64,000 bases of DNA from Candidatus Binatia bacterium (GCA_036563615.1 DATCMB010000006.1:256149-320148), one strand, 5' to 3'; positions 36,974 through 45,771 are shown, counted from the stretch's first letter. Made by a program: numbers and translations. The notes: a model not told the origin generated them from the sequence alone.

Positions 36974-37347
36974 TAGTACGGCGTGCCGCGAGTACGTTTT
37001 CGTACTTGACCGTCGGCGCGCGATCCACGATTCGTGGACGTGCCCGGTCGGGCACCGCTTCCGACGTCCGCCGCTACGCACCCGCGGGGCGCTGCGCACT
37101 CGCGGGGTGAGAGCCGAAGCGGCAGATCGGAAGCCGATGCGCCGCTCCGGGGTCGGTCACGCGCGGGTCGCCTCTGACGGTGGGGAGGCGACCCGCGCCG
37201 GCCGCTTCCCGAGCCGACGCCGACCGTCGAGCTGGTGCTCGACGTGATCGCGCGCGCGCTCGAGCTCGCTCGACGTCGCCCGGCACCCTGGCGCGCAGTT
37301 GTTCCCTCGCGGGGACGACGCTAAGCAGGCGCGGGGAGGGTGTCGAG
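36974..37347. other. Gene-free region with four inverted repeats
   Basis: 374 bases after the regulator gene. Three short hairpins lie in a row: AGTACG-TTTT-CGTACT (36991-37006), TCCACG-ATT-CGTGGA (37024-37038) and GTGCCCG-GT-CGGGCAC (37040-37055). About 100 bases later comes a perfect 14-bp stem, GCGCGGGTCGCCTC (37161-37174) with GAGGCGACCCGCGC (37185-37198), loop of 10. The region may be a terminator set, a structured leader of the next gene, or a small RNA. Confidence 0.55.
37161..37198 (+). terminator. 14-bp perfect hairpin downstream of the regulator gene
   Basis: Left arm 37161-37174, loop 37175-37184, right arm 37185-37198, all 14 pairs matched and very GC-rich. No T tract follows. 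It would block read-through from the regulator gene, which ended 190 bases before. Confidence 0.4.
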
Positions 37348-37641
37348 ATGACGAGGAAGATCGTGGGCGCGCTCGCCGCCGTGCTGCTGCTCGTGGGCAG
37401 CGCGAGCGCGGAGGATGCCGCCAGCAAGGGCGGCAAGAAGGAGCGCGTCTCCTGCAAGGACATCCGGCAGGCGATGTCGAGCGGCAAGACCGCCGACCAG
37501 GTGGCCTCGGAGCTCGGGACGCGCACCAAGCGCGTCGAGCGGTGCATGGGCCGCGAGCCGCGGACCAAGAAGAAGGGAACGCAGGCCGGGCAGGCAGACG
37601 GTAGCGCCACCCCCGCCAAGGAGAAGTCGACGACGCCCTGA
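37348..37641 (+). CDS. Small exported Lys-rich protein
   Basis: 97 residues, family not recognised. A good signal peptide (MTRKIVGALAAVLLLVGSASA) would leave a mature protein of about 75 residues. The mature part is strongly basic and holds two Cys: one in SCKDIRQAMSSGKTADQVAS and one in RVERCMGR, about 31 residues apart, which could form a disulfide around a helix-turn-helix-like core. The C terminus is Lys/Thr/Pro/Gln-rich and disordered. GGGAGGG eight bases before the ATG supports the start. It precedes the 3D-domain gene by 88 bases. Confidence 0.7.
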   Translation: MTRKIVGALAAVLLLVGSASAEDAASKGGKKERVSCKDIRQAMSSGKTADQVASELGTRTKRVERCMGREPRTKKKGTQAGQADGSATPAKEKSTTP

Positions 37642-37729
37642 GGTTTCGTCCTCGGGTGCTTTCCCGCTCCGGCGCTCGCGACGCGGGCGCGACCGACGAT
37701 GGTACGGTCGTTGCTGCGTCGCGACCGCC

Positions 37730-38173
37730 GTGAGCACGCAATCGAGTTTGCAAAGAGCCGCGCGTCGCGGCGCGATCGCGCTGGCGCTGGTCGTCGGCGC
37801 GTCCGTCGGCGTCGCAGCCGCCGGCCAGGGCGACGGCTGGTACGAGGCGACCGCCTACACCATCGAAGGCAAGACCGCCTCGGGCGCGAAGTCCAAGGAG
37901 GGCGTCGTCGCCGCCGATCCCGACCTGTTGCCGCTCGGATCGCGCATCCGCCTGCACGACGCCGGCCCGTACTCCGGCGAGTACGTCGTCAAGGACAAGG
38001 GTCGCAAGATCCAAGGTCGCGAGATCGACATCTTCGTCGAGGACGAACGGCAGGCGAAGGAGTTCGGCGAGCGGCGCGTGCGCGTCGAGGTGCTCGAGCG
38101 CGGCGAGGGACGGGCGGACGCGCGCCAGAAGCCGGCTCCCGAGGCCCACGAGCGCGCGCCGGCGGTCCGCTGA
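37730..38173 (+). CDS. Exported 3D-domain protein
   Basis: 147 residues with a signal peptide (hydrophobic core ending in VAAAG) and one 3D domain, named for three conserved Asp. All three are visible: AADPDLLPLGSRI, VVKDKGRKIQG and REIDIF. This double-psi barrel fold is shared with MltA-type lytic transglycosylases and occurs in proteins that act on or bind cell wall. The start is GTG 37730. A basic, disordered C-terminal tail follows the domain. It lies immediately upstream of the opgGH operon, on the same strand with a 132-base gap, so a link to envelope glucans is possible but unproven. Confidence 0.85.
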   Translation: MSTQSSLQRAARRGAIALALVVGASVGVAAAGQGDGWYEATAYTIEGKTASGAKSKEGVVAADPDLLPLGSRIRLHDAGPYSGEYVVKDKGRKIQGREIDIFVEDERQAKEFGERRVRVEVLERGEGRADARQKPAPEAHERAPAVR

Positions 38174-38305
38174 AGAGCGCACCGTACGCCGGAAAGTTCT
38201 GGTCTTCTTTGTAAGCTTGACCAGGTGAGCGGAGCCGCGCCTTGAACCCCGGCCTCGCGTACGAGATTCTGGCCGACGGTGCTCGACATGAGGCAGGGGG
38301 TTGGG

Positions 38306-39862
38306 ATGGCGTGCGCGAGCCGCACCGGTCGGGTGCGGGGTGTTCGGCGTTGGGTTTCGGGTGGAGTGCTCGCGGCGGTGGCCGTGCTGACGCTCGCGAG
38401 CTCGGCGCCGGGCGCGACGTTCGGCTTCGAGGACGTCGCCAAGCGCGCGCAGGAGCTCGCGGCCGCGCCCTACAAGGACACGCGCGGCCCCGTGCCGGAC
38501 TGGCTGCTCCAGATCAGCTACGATGAGTGGCGGGACATTCGCTTCCGCACCGATCTCGCGCTGTGGCGCGATCGTCCCGGCTTCCAGATCCAGCTCTTCC
38601 ACCTCGGGCTGTTCTACGACCGACCGGTGCAGATCAACGTCGTCGAGGGCGGGCAGGTGAAGCCCGTCGAGTTCTCGCCGAGCATGTTCGACTACGGGCG
38701 CAACAAGTTCGCGAGCCAGGTGCCGCAGGACCTCGGCTTCGCGGGCTTCCGCATCCACTATCCGATCAAGACGCCCAAGTACCACGACGAGGTCGCGGTG
38801 TTCCTCGGCGCGTCGTACTTCCGCGCGCTCGGCAAGAAGGAGGTCTTCGGGCTCTCGGCGCGCGGGCTTGCGATTGACACGGCGGAGTCCACGGGCGAGG
38901 AGTTCCCGTACTTCCGCGAGTTCTGGCTGGTGAAGCCAAAGCCCGGCGCGAAGGAGATGGTGGTGTACGCGCTGCTCGACAGCCCGAGCGTCGCGGGCGC
39001 CTACCGCTTCACCATCAAGCCCGGCGAGACCACGGCGATGGACGTCCAGGTGCGGCTCTTCCTGCGTCGGGAGATCAAGAAACTTGGTCTTGCGCCGCTG
39101 ACCAGCATGTTCTTCCACGGCGAGAACACGAACAAGGCGCTGCGCGACATCGTCGACTTCCGGCCGGAGGTCCACGACTCCGACGGGCTGCTGGTGCACA
39201 CCGGCACCGGCGAGTGGATCTGGCGTCCGCTCGAGAACCCGCGGACGCTGCACGTTTCGAGCTTCCTGACCGAGCACCCGAAGGGCTTCGGGCTCATCCA
39301 GCGCGACCGCGACTTCGCCAACTACCAGGACCTCGAGGCGCGCTCCGAGCTGCGGCCGAGCGCGTTCGTCGCGCCGAAGGGCGACTGGGGCAAGGGACGC
39401 GTCGAGCTGGTCGAGATCCCGACCAAGTCCGACGTCAATGACAACATCGTCGCGTACTGGGTGCCCGCCGATCCGCCGCAGCCGGGCAAGCCGTTCGACT
39501 ACTCGTACACGCTCGACTGGTACGGCGACGACGCGAAGCGTCCGCCGGGCGGTCGCGTGGTCGCGACGCGGCACGACTTCGGCACCGTCGAGAACGCGCA
39601 CCGCTTCGTGATCGACTTCGGTGGCAAGACGCTCGAGAAGATTCCCGCCGATCGCGTGCTCCGTGGCGTCGTCACGGTCGCGGGCGGCGACGAGTCGGCG
39701 ACCATCCTCGAGCAGCAGGTGATCAAGAACGAGGTGACCGGCGGCTGGCGGCTCACCTTCATGCTGCGTCCGCAACGCCGCGGTCCGATCGACGTGCGCG
39801 CCTTCCTCGACAGTGGCGGCGACACGCTGACCGAAACGTGGTCTTACGTGATTCTGCCTTGA
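38306..39862 (+). CDS. opgG: Periplasmic glucan biosynthesis protein MdoG/OpgG family
   Basis: 518-residue periplasmic protein for osmoregulated periplasmic glucan synthesis, proposed to branch or release the beta-glucan backbone. After a signal peptide ending in PGATF, the conserved start FEDVAKRAQELAAAPYKD leads into SYDEWRDIRFRTDLALWRD, FQIQLFHLGLFYDRPVQI, FGLSARGLAIDTAESTGEEFPYFREFWL and the Ig-like C-terminal domain. Both OpgG and OpgD proteins share these strings; I chose OpgG from the linkage to opgH. Earlier in-frame starts are GTG 38279 and ATG 38288; 38306 is chosen for a GGGGG site and normal signal-peptide length. It overlaps opgH. Confidence 0.92.
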   Translation: MACASRTGRVRGVRRWVSGGVLAAVAVLTLASSAPGATFGFEDVAKRAQELAAAPYKDTRGPVPDWLLQISYDEWRDIRFRTDLALWRDRPGFQIQLFHLGLFYDRPVQINVVEGGQVKPVEFSPSMFDYGRNKFASQVPQDLGFAGFRIHYPIKTPKYHDEVAVFLGASYFRALGKKEVFGLSARGLAIDTAESTGEEFPYFREFWLVKPKPGAKEMVVYALLDSPSVAGAYRFTIKPGETTAMDVQVRLFLRREIKKLGLAPLTSMFFHGENTNKALRDIVDFRPEVHDSDGLLVHTGTGEWIWRPLENPRTLHVSSFLTEHPKGFGLIQRDRDFANYQDLEARSELRPSAFVAPKGDWGKGRVELVEIPTKSDVNDNIVAYWVPADPPQPGKPFDYSYTLDWYGDDAKRPPGGRVVATRHDFGTVENAHRFVIDFGGKTLEKIPADRVLRGVVTVAGGDESATILEQQVIKNEVTGGWRLTFMLRPQRRGPIDVRAFLDSGGDTLTETWSYVILP

Positions 39863-42507
39863 GCGACGGCGGTAACCAGGCGGCGGCCGATCTCGCGGCC
39901 GAGCGGGCGAAACGAGCGGCGGAGCGACGCACGGCGCTGTTCGAGGTCCCCGCCGACCGTCTCTTCCAGGACTGGCAGGGAGCGCACTCGCGCGCGCTGG
40001 CCTACCTCGGCGCGCTCGGCATCCCGAGCGAGGAGCGTCCCACGCTCGCGCAGGAGGCGGTGCAGCGCGCGCTGCAGGTGCAGCCGTGGGGCCCGGACAG
40101 CGACGCGGTCACCGAGACGCTGCGCGCGCTCGAGGAGATCCTCGAGAAGCGCGGCGCGGCGCTGCGCGCGCCGTGGGACCCGGCGACCGATCCGTTCCTT
40201 CCCTGGCGCGTCGAGTCGGCGTTCGGACCGGAGCCCGGCGTCACGGATCCCGGCGCCGAGCTGCCGGTGCGCGACGGCGTGCTGTGGTCGGGTCCGCCGC
40301 TCGCGCGCGGCGCGATGGTGCCCGAGAAGATCGAGCGGCGCTTCTTCCGCCGTCTGCTGCGCCGCCGGCGCACGACCGCCGAAGGCACGCAGGCGCGCTT
40401 CGGCGCCGAGCTGCGCCGTCAGCGCCGCCAGCTGCCGTGGACGCGCGTCGCCGCGCGCCGCCGCCTGCTGCTGCTCGTGCTCGTCCTGATCCCGAGCATC
40501 ATCGCGAGCGGCTTCATGGTGAACGTGCTGCCCGATCAGGGCGGCACCTGGATCGAGGTCGCGATCGTCGTCCTGTTCGGCGCGCTCTTCGGCTGGATCT
40601 CGATCGGCTTCTGGACGGCGACGCTCGGCTTCTTCACGCTGGTCGGGCGCCGCGACCGCTTCGCGATCACCAACCTCGCCGACGCGCCGGCGGACGAGCC
40701 GATCTCGCCGGAGGCGCGCACCGCGATCGTCATGCCGATCGCGGAGGAGCCGGTCGAGCGCGTGTTCGCGGGGCTCAAGGCGATCCACGCCTCGCTCGAG
40801 CGCGCGGGCGTGCGCCAGCACTTCGACTTCTTCATCCTGAGCGACTCGTCGTCGCCCGACACCGCGGCGCGCGAGGAGGTCGCGTGGGCGACCTGGTGCC
40901 GCGAGATCCGCGGCTTCGACCACATCTTCTACCGGCGGCGACGCGTCCGGCAGAAGCGCAAGAGCGGCAACGTCGCCGACTTTTGCCGCCGCTGGGGACG
41001 CCGCTACCGCTACATGGTGATGCTCGACGCGGACAGCATCATGACCGGCGAGTCGCTGGTGAAGCTCGTCCGCATGATGGAGCGCAGCCCCGAGGTCGGG
41101 CTGATCCAGACGGTGCCGGTCGCGGTCAACCGACGCTCGCTGCTCGCGCGCGTGCAGCAGTTCGCGAGCCAGGTGTCGGGTCCGATGTTCGCCGCCGGTC
41201 TGCACTACTGGCAGCTCGGCGACGGCCAGTACTGGGGCCACAACGCGATCATCCGCGTCGAGCCGTTCATGAAGCACTGCGGCCTGCCGCGGCTCTCCGG
41301 CAAGCCGCCGCTCGGCGGCGAGATCCTGAGCCACGACTTCGTCGAGGCGGCGCTGCTCGGACGCGCGGGCTGGACGCTGTGGCTCGCGTTCGATTTGCCG
41401 GGCTCGTACGAGGAGGTCCCCTCGACGCTGCTCGAGGAGATGAAGCGCGACCGGCGCTGGTGTCAGGGCAACCTGCAGCACCTGCGTCTGCTGTTCAGCG
41501 AAGGGCTGTTCGGCGCGCACCGCGTGCTCTTCCTGAACGGCGTGCTGTCCTACGTGTCGGCGATGCTGTGGTTCGCGTTCCTCCTGCTCAGCACCGTCGA
41601 GGCGGTGATCATGGCGCTGCGCGAGCCGGACTACTTCCCGAACGGCCCGAGCTTGTTCCCCGACTGGCCGATCTGGCGACCCGACTGGGCGCTGGCGCTG
41701 CTCGCGGTGACGGCCGCGATCCTCTTCCTGCCCAAGGTGCTGAGCATCCTGCTGGTCGTGCTGCGCGGGCGGACGCGCGCGCACGGCGGCATCGTGCGGC
41801 TGTGCGCGAGCGTGCTCGTCGAGCTCCTGCTCTCGACGCTGCTCGCGCCGATCCGCATGGTGTTCCACACGCGCTTCGTCGTGCAGAACCTGCTCGGCCG
41901 CACCGTGACCTGGAAGTCGCAAGGTCGCGACGACGCCGAGACGAGCTGGGGCGAGGCGCTGCGCCACCACGGGCTCGACACGCTGTTCGCCACCGCCTGG
42001 GGCGTCACGCTGTACTGGCTCAATCCCGACTACTTCTGGTGGGTGACGCCGATCATCGCGGCGCTGCTGCTCTCCGTGCCGACGTCGGTGTACTCGAGCC
42101 GCGTCAGCCTCGGCGACCGCGCCCGGCGCCTCGGTTTGTTCTTGACGGAGGAGGAGACCTCGCCGCCGCAGGAGCTGCGCGACCTGTGGGAGAACGAGCG
42201 CATCGCGGCCGAGGCCAGCGCCAAGCTGCCGCCCGAGCAGCGCGACGGCTTCATGCGGGCGCTGATCGATCCCTACGTGAACGCGCTGCACCGCGCGCTG
42301 CTGCGCCGGCCGCGCAAGCTGCGCCCGTCGATCCGCGAGGCGCGCGAGCAGCTCGCCGAGCGCCTGCTGCGCGACGGCGTGAGCGCGCTCTCGCCGCGCG
42401 AGCAGCGCATCGTCTTCCACGACCCGGACCTCGTCGACCGACTCCACGCCGAGATCTGGCAGCTGCCCGGCGCTGGCGCTTCGCACGCGCGGATCGGCGG
42501 CGCATGA
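39838..42507 (+). CDS. opgH: Glucan glucosyltransferase H
   Basis: 889-residue inner-membrane family-2 glycosyltransferase that polymerises glucose from UDP-glucose into the periplasmic glucan backbone. After a long cytoplasmic N terminus come two TM helices (about 205-270), the GT2 domain with FFILSDSSSPDTA, the D-x-D motif at 397-399, and the product-binding R-R-W (539-541) in RRWCQGNLQH, then further TM helices to about 760. GTG 39838 lies inside the end of opgG. A TTG at 39859 overlapping the opgG stop as TTGA is an equally plausible coupled start. The stop overlaps the next gene as ATGA. Confidence 0.95.
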   Translation: MVLRDSALSDGGNQAAADLAAERAKRAAERRTALFEVPADRLFQDWQGAHSRALAYLGALGIPSEERPTLAQEAVQRALQVQPWGPDSDAVTETLRALEEILEKRGAALRAPWDPATDPFLPWRVESAFGPEPGVTDPGAELPVRDGVLWSGPPLARGAMVPEKIERRFFRRLLRRRRTTAEGTQARFGAELRRQRRQLPWTRVAARRRLLLLVLVLIPSIIASGFMVNVLPDQGGTWIEVAIVVLFGALFGWISIGFWTATLGFFTLVGRRDRFAITNLADAPADEPISPEARTAIVMPIAEEPVERVFAGLKAIHASLERAGVRQHFDFFILSDSSSPDTAAREEVAWATWCREIRGFDHIFYRRRRVRQKRKSGNVADFCRRWGRRYRYMVMLDADSIMTGESLVKLVRMMERSPEVGLIQTVPVAVNRRSLLARVQQFASQVSGPMFAAGLHYWQLGDGQYWGHNAIIRVEPFMKHCGLPRLSGKPPLGGEILSHDFVEAALLGRAGWTLWLAFDLPGSYEEVPSTLLEEMKRDRRWCQGNLQHLRLLFSEGLFGAHRVLFLNGVLSYVSAMLWFAFLLLSTVEAVIMALREPDYFPNGPSLFPDWPIWRPDWALALLAVTAAILFLPKVLSILLVVLRGRTRAHGGIVRLCASVLVELLLSTLLAPIRMVFHTRFVVQNLLGRTVTWKSQGRDDAETSWGEALRHHGLDTLFATAWGVTLYWLNPDYFWWVTPIIAALLLSVPTSVYSSRVSLGDRARRLGLFLTEEETSPPQELRDLWENERIAAEASAKLPPEQRDGFMRALIDPYVNALHRALLRRPRKLRPSIREAREQLAERLLRDGVSALSPREQRIVFHDPDLVDRLHAEIWQLPGAGASHARIGGA

Positions 42508-43343
42508 GCCGGCGGCGCCCCGCCGGGGCCCGCGGCGAGCGATCGTCCGCGTACTGGAACGACGTTGCGAGCGGCAGCGAGCAGGGCGCGCCGCCGCTCT
42601 GGCGTTTGCACGCGGACCGCGCGACGCTCGCGCTGCTCGAGGGCTGGTGGCCCGCCGGTCGCTGCGCGCGCGTCCTGAAGACGGACCTCTACGACGAGAG
42701 CCGCACGCGTGGGCTCGTGCCGGCGCTCGCCGAGCGCGCCGACGTCGTGGTCGGCATCGACGTCTCGACCGTGGTCGCGCGTCGCGCCGCGGCGGGCGGT
42801 CCCGTGCTCGTCGTGACGTCCGACGTGCGCGCGCTGCCGTTCGGTGCGGGCGCGTTCGACGTCGTGATGTCGAACTCGACGCTCGATCACTTCCGGGCGA
42901 AGGGCGAGATCGGGCGCGCCCTGCGCGAGCTCGAGCGCGTGCTGGCCGCCGACGGCAGCCTGCTGCTCACGCTCGACAACCCGCGCCACCCGCTGCTCGC
43001 GCTGCGCACGATGCTAGCGCCGATCTGGCGCCGGCTCGGGCTCGTGCCGTACCCGCTCGGCGCCACCTACGGCGCGCGGGAGCTACGCGAGGCGCTCGTC
43101 GCGAGCGGCTTCACCGTCGAGGCGCTCACCGCGGTGCACCACTTCCCGCGGATCGCGCTGGTCGCGGCGCAGCGCCTGCTGCCGGTGGCGCTGGGCGAGC
43201 GGTTGCTGCGCATCGCGGATCGCGCCGAGCGCTGCGGCGCCTGGCCGACCCGCTTCGTCACCGGGCAGTACGTCGCCGCGCTCGCGCGCCCGACGCGCGG
43301 GTGCGCGAGCCAGCAGGCGACGGATCGTCACGCGGCGGCCTGA
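42504..43343 (+). CDS. Class I SAM methyltransferase coupled to opgH
   Basis: 279 residues. The ATG overlaps the opgH stop (ATGA). A degenerate motif I region (RVLKTDLYDE) is followed by VVVGIDVS, the motif LPFGAGAFDVVMSNSTLDHF typical of type-11 methyltransferases, and ELERVLAADGSLLLTLDNPRHPL. No glycine-rich GxGxG is present at motif I, where ARVLKTDLYDES stands instead, so catalytic competence is likely but not certain. Translational coupling to opgGH suggests it modifies the glucan, its lipid-side precursor or a partner protein; this is inference. Confidence 0.85.
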   Translation: MSRRRPAGARGERSSAYWNDVASGSEQGAPPLWRLHADRATLALLEGWWPAGRCARVLKTDLYDESRTRGLVPALAERADVVVGIDVSTVVARRAAAGGPVLVVTSDVRALPFGAGAFDVVMSNSTLDHFRAKGEIGRALRELERVLAADGSLLLTLDNPRHPLLALRTMLAPIWRRLGLVPYPLGATYGARELREALVASGFTVEALTAVHHFPRIALVAAQRLLPVALGERLLRIADRAERCGAWPTRFVTGQYVAALARPTRGCASQQATDRHAAA

Positions 43344-43398
43344 GCGGCGCGCGCAGTCGCGATCCGAGCGCCGCGCGAAGCGGCACGTCCGATCTCAG

Positions 43399-43530
43399 CG
43401 TGAGGTCGGGCCGGAGCGCCGCGGGAAGGGACGGGCCCGAGCGCTGCGTGAGGTCGCTGCGGAGCGCGGCGTGAGGTGGCGCGGGAGCGCCGTGTGAGGT
43501 GGCGGCAGGAGCGCCGCGCGAGGCGCGCGT
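43399..43530. repeat. Degenerate 23/24-bp tandem array
   Basis: Units start at 43399, 43422 (degenerate), 43446, 43469, 43492 and 43516 (partial), spaced 23, 24, 23, 23 and 24 bases. The shared core is GYGTGAGGTSG followed by about six variable bases and GGAGCGCS. It fills the space between the convergent methyltransferase and copper-protein genes. No frame across it looks like protein. Confidence 0.65.
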
Positions 43531-43563
43531 GCCGGCGACGCCACGTGGACGCCGCCGGCACGC
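43527..43563 (-). terminator. Hairpin after the copper-protein gene
   Basis: GCGTGCCGGCG (43527-43537) pairs with CGCCGGCACGC (43553-43563), 11 perfect pairs; the loop contains the palindrome CCACGTGG. On the minus strand it begins 10 bases after the stop codon. No T tract. Confidence 0.5.
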
Positions 43564-43572
43564 ACGGTTGGA

Positions 43573-45546
43573 TCAGTGGTTGTGACCGGTGTGCGCGACC
43601 TGGCTCACGCCCATCGAGTGACCGGCGTGACCCGTGCCGCGGGTCGGGGCCATGCAGCCCTGGAAGTGCGGGAAGATCGGGTTGGTCGCGAGCGAGCGTC
43701 CGTGCGCGTCGTAACCCGCCGCGACCGCCTGGATGCTGGCCGCGAGCGAGATGTCCTCGCCCGGCGCCGTGGGCGGCATCGCGCCCGGCACGGTCGGGTC
43801 GATGTACTGCGCGCCGAAGAGCACGAACATCTCGTTCTGCGTGCTCTCGCCGCCCGTGATCGGGCACGCGTCGCAGAGGCCGTCGCCCGCGCCCGGCTCC
43901 GAGTCACAGGTCGCGTGATCGTCGGCGCCGTTGCACGGCGCGCCGATCTTGCCGGAGACGCACGCCGTCGGCTTGCACGTGCCGCCGACGCCGACGTTGG
44001 GCGGGATCAGCGACAGACGCGTCACCAGATCCACGTCGGGCGAGCCGTCTTCCTTCACGCCGTTGTTGAACACCGCGCAGTAGCGCACCGTGCGGTCCTT
44101 CGGATCCGGCGAGTCGAAGGCGAGCGGCGGATCGTAGCGCTGCTGCGTCGGGTCGCTGTAGTCCCAGCTCTCGTAGATGATCGAGCCGTCCGGCGCCTCC
44201 ACCCAGAAGTACTCGCCGTGCCGGTGCACGTGGGCGAACAGGTGGAAGACGCGCGAGCCGATCGGGAAGACGTGGTCGTTACAGAACGTCTCCTTGGTGA
44301 ACGGCGGGTTGTTCGGACGGAAGATCGCGCTGAAGTCGCTGATGCGCACCGCCGGGTACGTCTGATCCTTCGCGAAGAAGTAGTTCAGACGCGCGTGCAT
44401 CGTGGTGTCGTGGTTCGTCGTGTTGAAGGCGTGCGAGTTCCAGTAGATCACGCCCTTCAGCGGGATCTGCGAGAAGACGCCCGGGTGGAACGGCATGAAC
44501 GCCTGCGCCTGACCCGCGCCGCCCGCGATCTCGGCCGGCTGGTCCGACGGCGGACCGTAGCCGATGCAGGCGAAGCTCTCCTGGATCTCGCTGTGGCAGA
44601 TCCCGCCGTTCGGGCACGAGCTGAAGTCCTTCGGATCACACACCTCGCCGTGGCGGTCGCCGCCCGAGCACGTCCAGGTGCCGAACGACGGATGGGTCAC
44701 GTCGATCCCGCCCGGCTGGAAGTTGAGCGGCGAGTAGTAGAGCAGCAGGTGGTGGCTCTGCGGATCCTGACGGAGCTCGAAGCCGCTGAAGCGGAACAGC
44801 TCGCCGCTCGGATCCTTGTACTCGTCCGGCACCTGGTCGGTGAAGTCGTAGTAGGTCGCGAAGCAGAGCTCGTGCTCGCTCTTCGCCGGCAGGTGCCACT
44901 CCGGCATGACGAACTGGATGCCCTCGTCCGGCGCCGGCGGCGGCAGCGGCTCGATGATGATCGGCTCGGGCTCGGGCAGGCAGGCGTCGAGCAGCGACTC
45001 GGTGCCGATCACCGTGCCCTCGCGGGGCGCGCCCGCGTAGATCCACAGGCGGAGCAGCTCGAGCTCCTGCGGCGTGATCGGCGCGCGACCGGCCGGCATC
45101 GGCGACCCCGAGATGTCGACGCTCCCCGGGTTGGTGGCGGCCGCGAGCTTGAGCCACAGGTAGCTGCGGTCGTTGTCGCCGGGCTCGATCAGCTTGAGCG
45201 AGCTGCCCGTCGCACGCTTGTTGTAGATGTTGTCGTACGCGACGTCGGGCGAGAGGTTGAGGCCGCCCTGCGCGCTGGAGCCGTGGCAGATCTGCTCCGT
45301 GCAGCCGTGCCGCTCGAAGATCACCTGCTGGATCCCTTCGAACGTGCTCGAGAACGTTTGCTCGCAGCTCGGATTGCCCGGGTCCGGGCCAGGGTCGGGT
45401 CCAGGGCCGATCGGACCTCCGCTCCCGCCTCCGCCGCCGCTGTCACCGCAGGCCGCCGCCATGCTCAGCACCAGCGCGGCGAGAAGCGCGCGGCCGGCGC
45501 CGGCGAGGCTGCGCCCAAAGGTGGCGTCGTTGTCAAACTTGGCCAT
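43573..45546 (-). CDS. Lipoprotein with copper type II monooxygenase-like domains
   Basis: 657 residues. A lipoprotein signal ends in AAAC (Cys33), followed by a Gly/Asp/Pro linker. A planctomycete-type cytochrome-like domain (about 60-175) has the spacing C-x4-C-H (81-87) instead of C-x2-C-H. The rest resembles the two beta-sandwich domains of peptidylglycine/dopamine-type copper monooxygenases: His264-His265 in QSHHLLLY fit the first copper site, His438/His440 in FAHVHRHG and Met572 in QNEMFVLFG fit the second. A His-rich C-terminal tail ends in HTGHNH. Substrate unknown; many disulfide-type Cys pairs suggest an extracytoplasmic enzyme. GGAGGG precedes the ATG. Confidence 0.78.
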   Translation of the reverse strand: MAKFDNDATFGRSLAGAGRALLAALVLSMAAACGDSGGGGGSGGPIGPGPDPGPDPGNPSCEQTFSSTFEGIQQVIFERHGCTEQICHGSSAQGGLNLSPDVAYDNIYNKRATGSSLKLIEPGDNDRSYLWLKLAAATNPGSVDISGSPMPAGRAPITPQELELLRLWIYAGAPREGTVIGTESLLDACLPEPEPIIIEPLPPPAPDEGIQFVMPEWHLPAKSEHELCFATYYDFTDQVPDEYKDPSGELFRFSGFELRQDPQSHHLLLYYSPLNFQPGGIDVTHPSFGTWTCSGGDRHGEVCDPKDFSSCPNGGICHSEIQESFACIGYGPPSDQPAEIAGGAGQAQAFMPFHPGVFSQIPLKGVIYWNSHAFNTTNHDTTMHARLNYFFAKDQTYPAVRISDFSAIFRPNNPPFTKETFCNDHVFPIGSRVFHLFAHVHRHGEYFWVEAPDGSIIYESWDYSDPTQQRYDPPLAFDSPDPKDRTVRYCAVFNNGVKEDGSPDVDLVTRLSLIPPNVGVGGTCKPTACVSGKIGAPCNGADDHATCDSEPGAGDGLCDACPITGGESTQNEMFVLFGAQYIDPTVPGAMPPTAPGEDISLAASIQAVAAGYDAHGRSLATNPIFPHFQGCMAPTRGTGHAGHSMGVSQVAHTGHNH

Positions 45547-45771
45547 CGCTCGCGTCCCTCCGGGTGGGTGTCGGCGCGCAGCCCGCGGGCGCGCGCTCCA
45601 TGCGAGGCCGATTGTCGCATACGATTCCGAAGGAAGGCCAGCCCTGCGACGCACGGGGCGGCCCTCGAGACCAAGCATTCGCAGCGCGCAGCGCAGGTCC
45701 GTGCGCGATCGGTCGAAATGGCTGCGCGAACGGTGCGTCATGGGGGCCGTTTTCGAGCCCCGAGCGCACCC

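Noticed and set aside
40086-42503. Long open frame overlapping opgH in another phase
   Set aside because: Only its last 279 codons, from 42504, are a methyltransferase with motifs and a coupled start; the rest is Arg/Pro/Ala noise.
43399-43530. CRISPR array
   Set aside because: Units are directly adjacent without unique spacers, are degenerate, and no cas genes are present.
45533-45769. Minus-strand 78-codon frame in the gap after the amidase
   Set aside because: No ribosome site, it overlaps the start of the copper-protein gene, and its composition is not protein-like.
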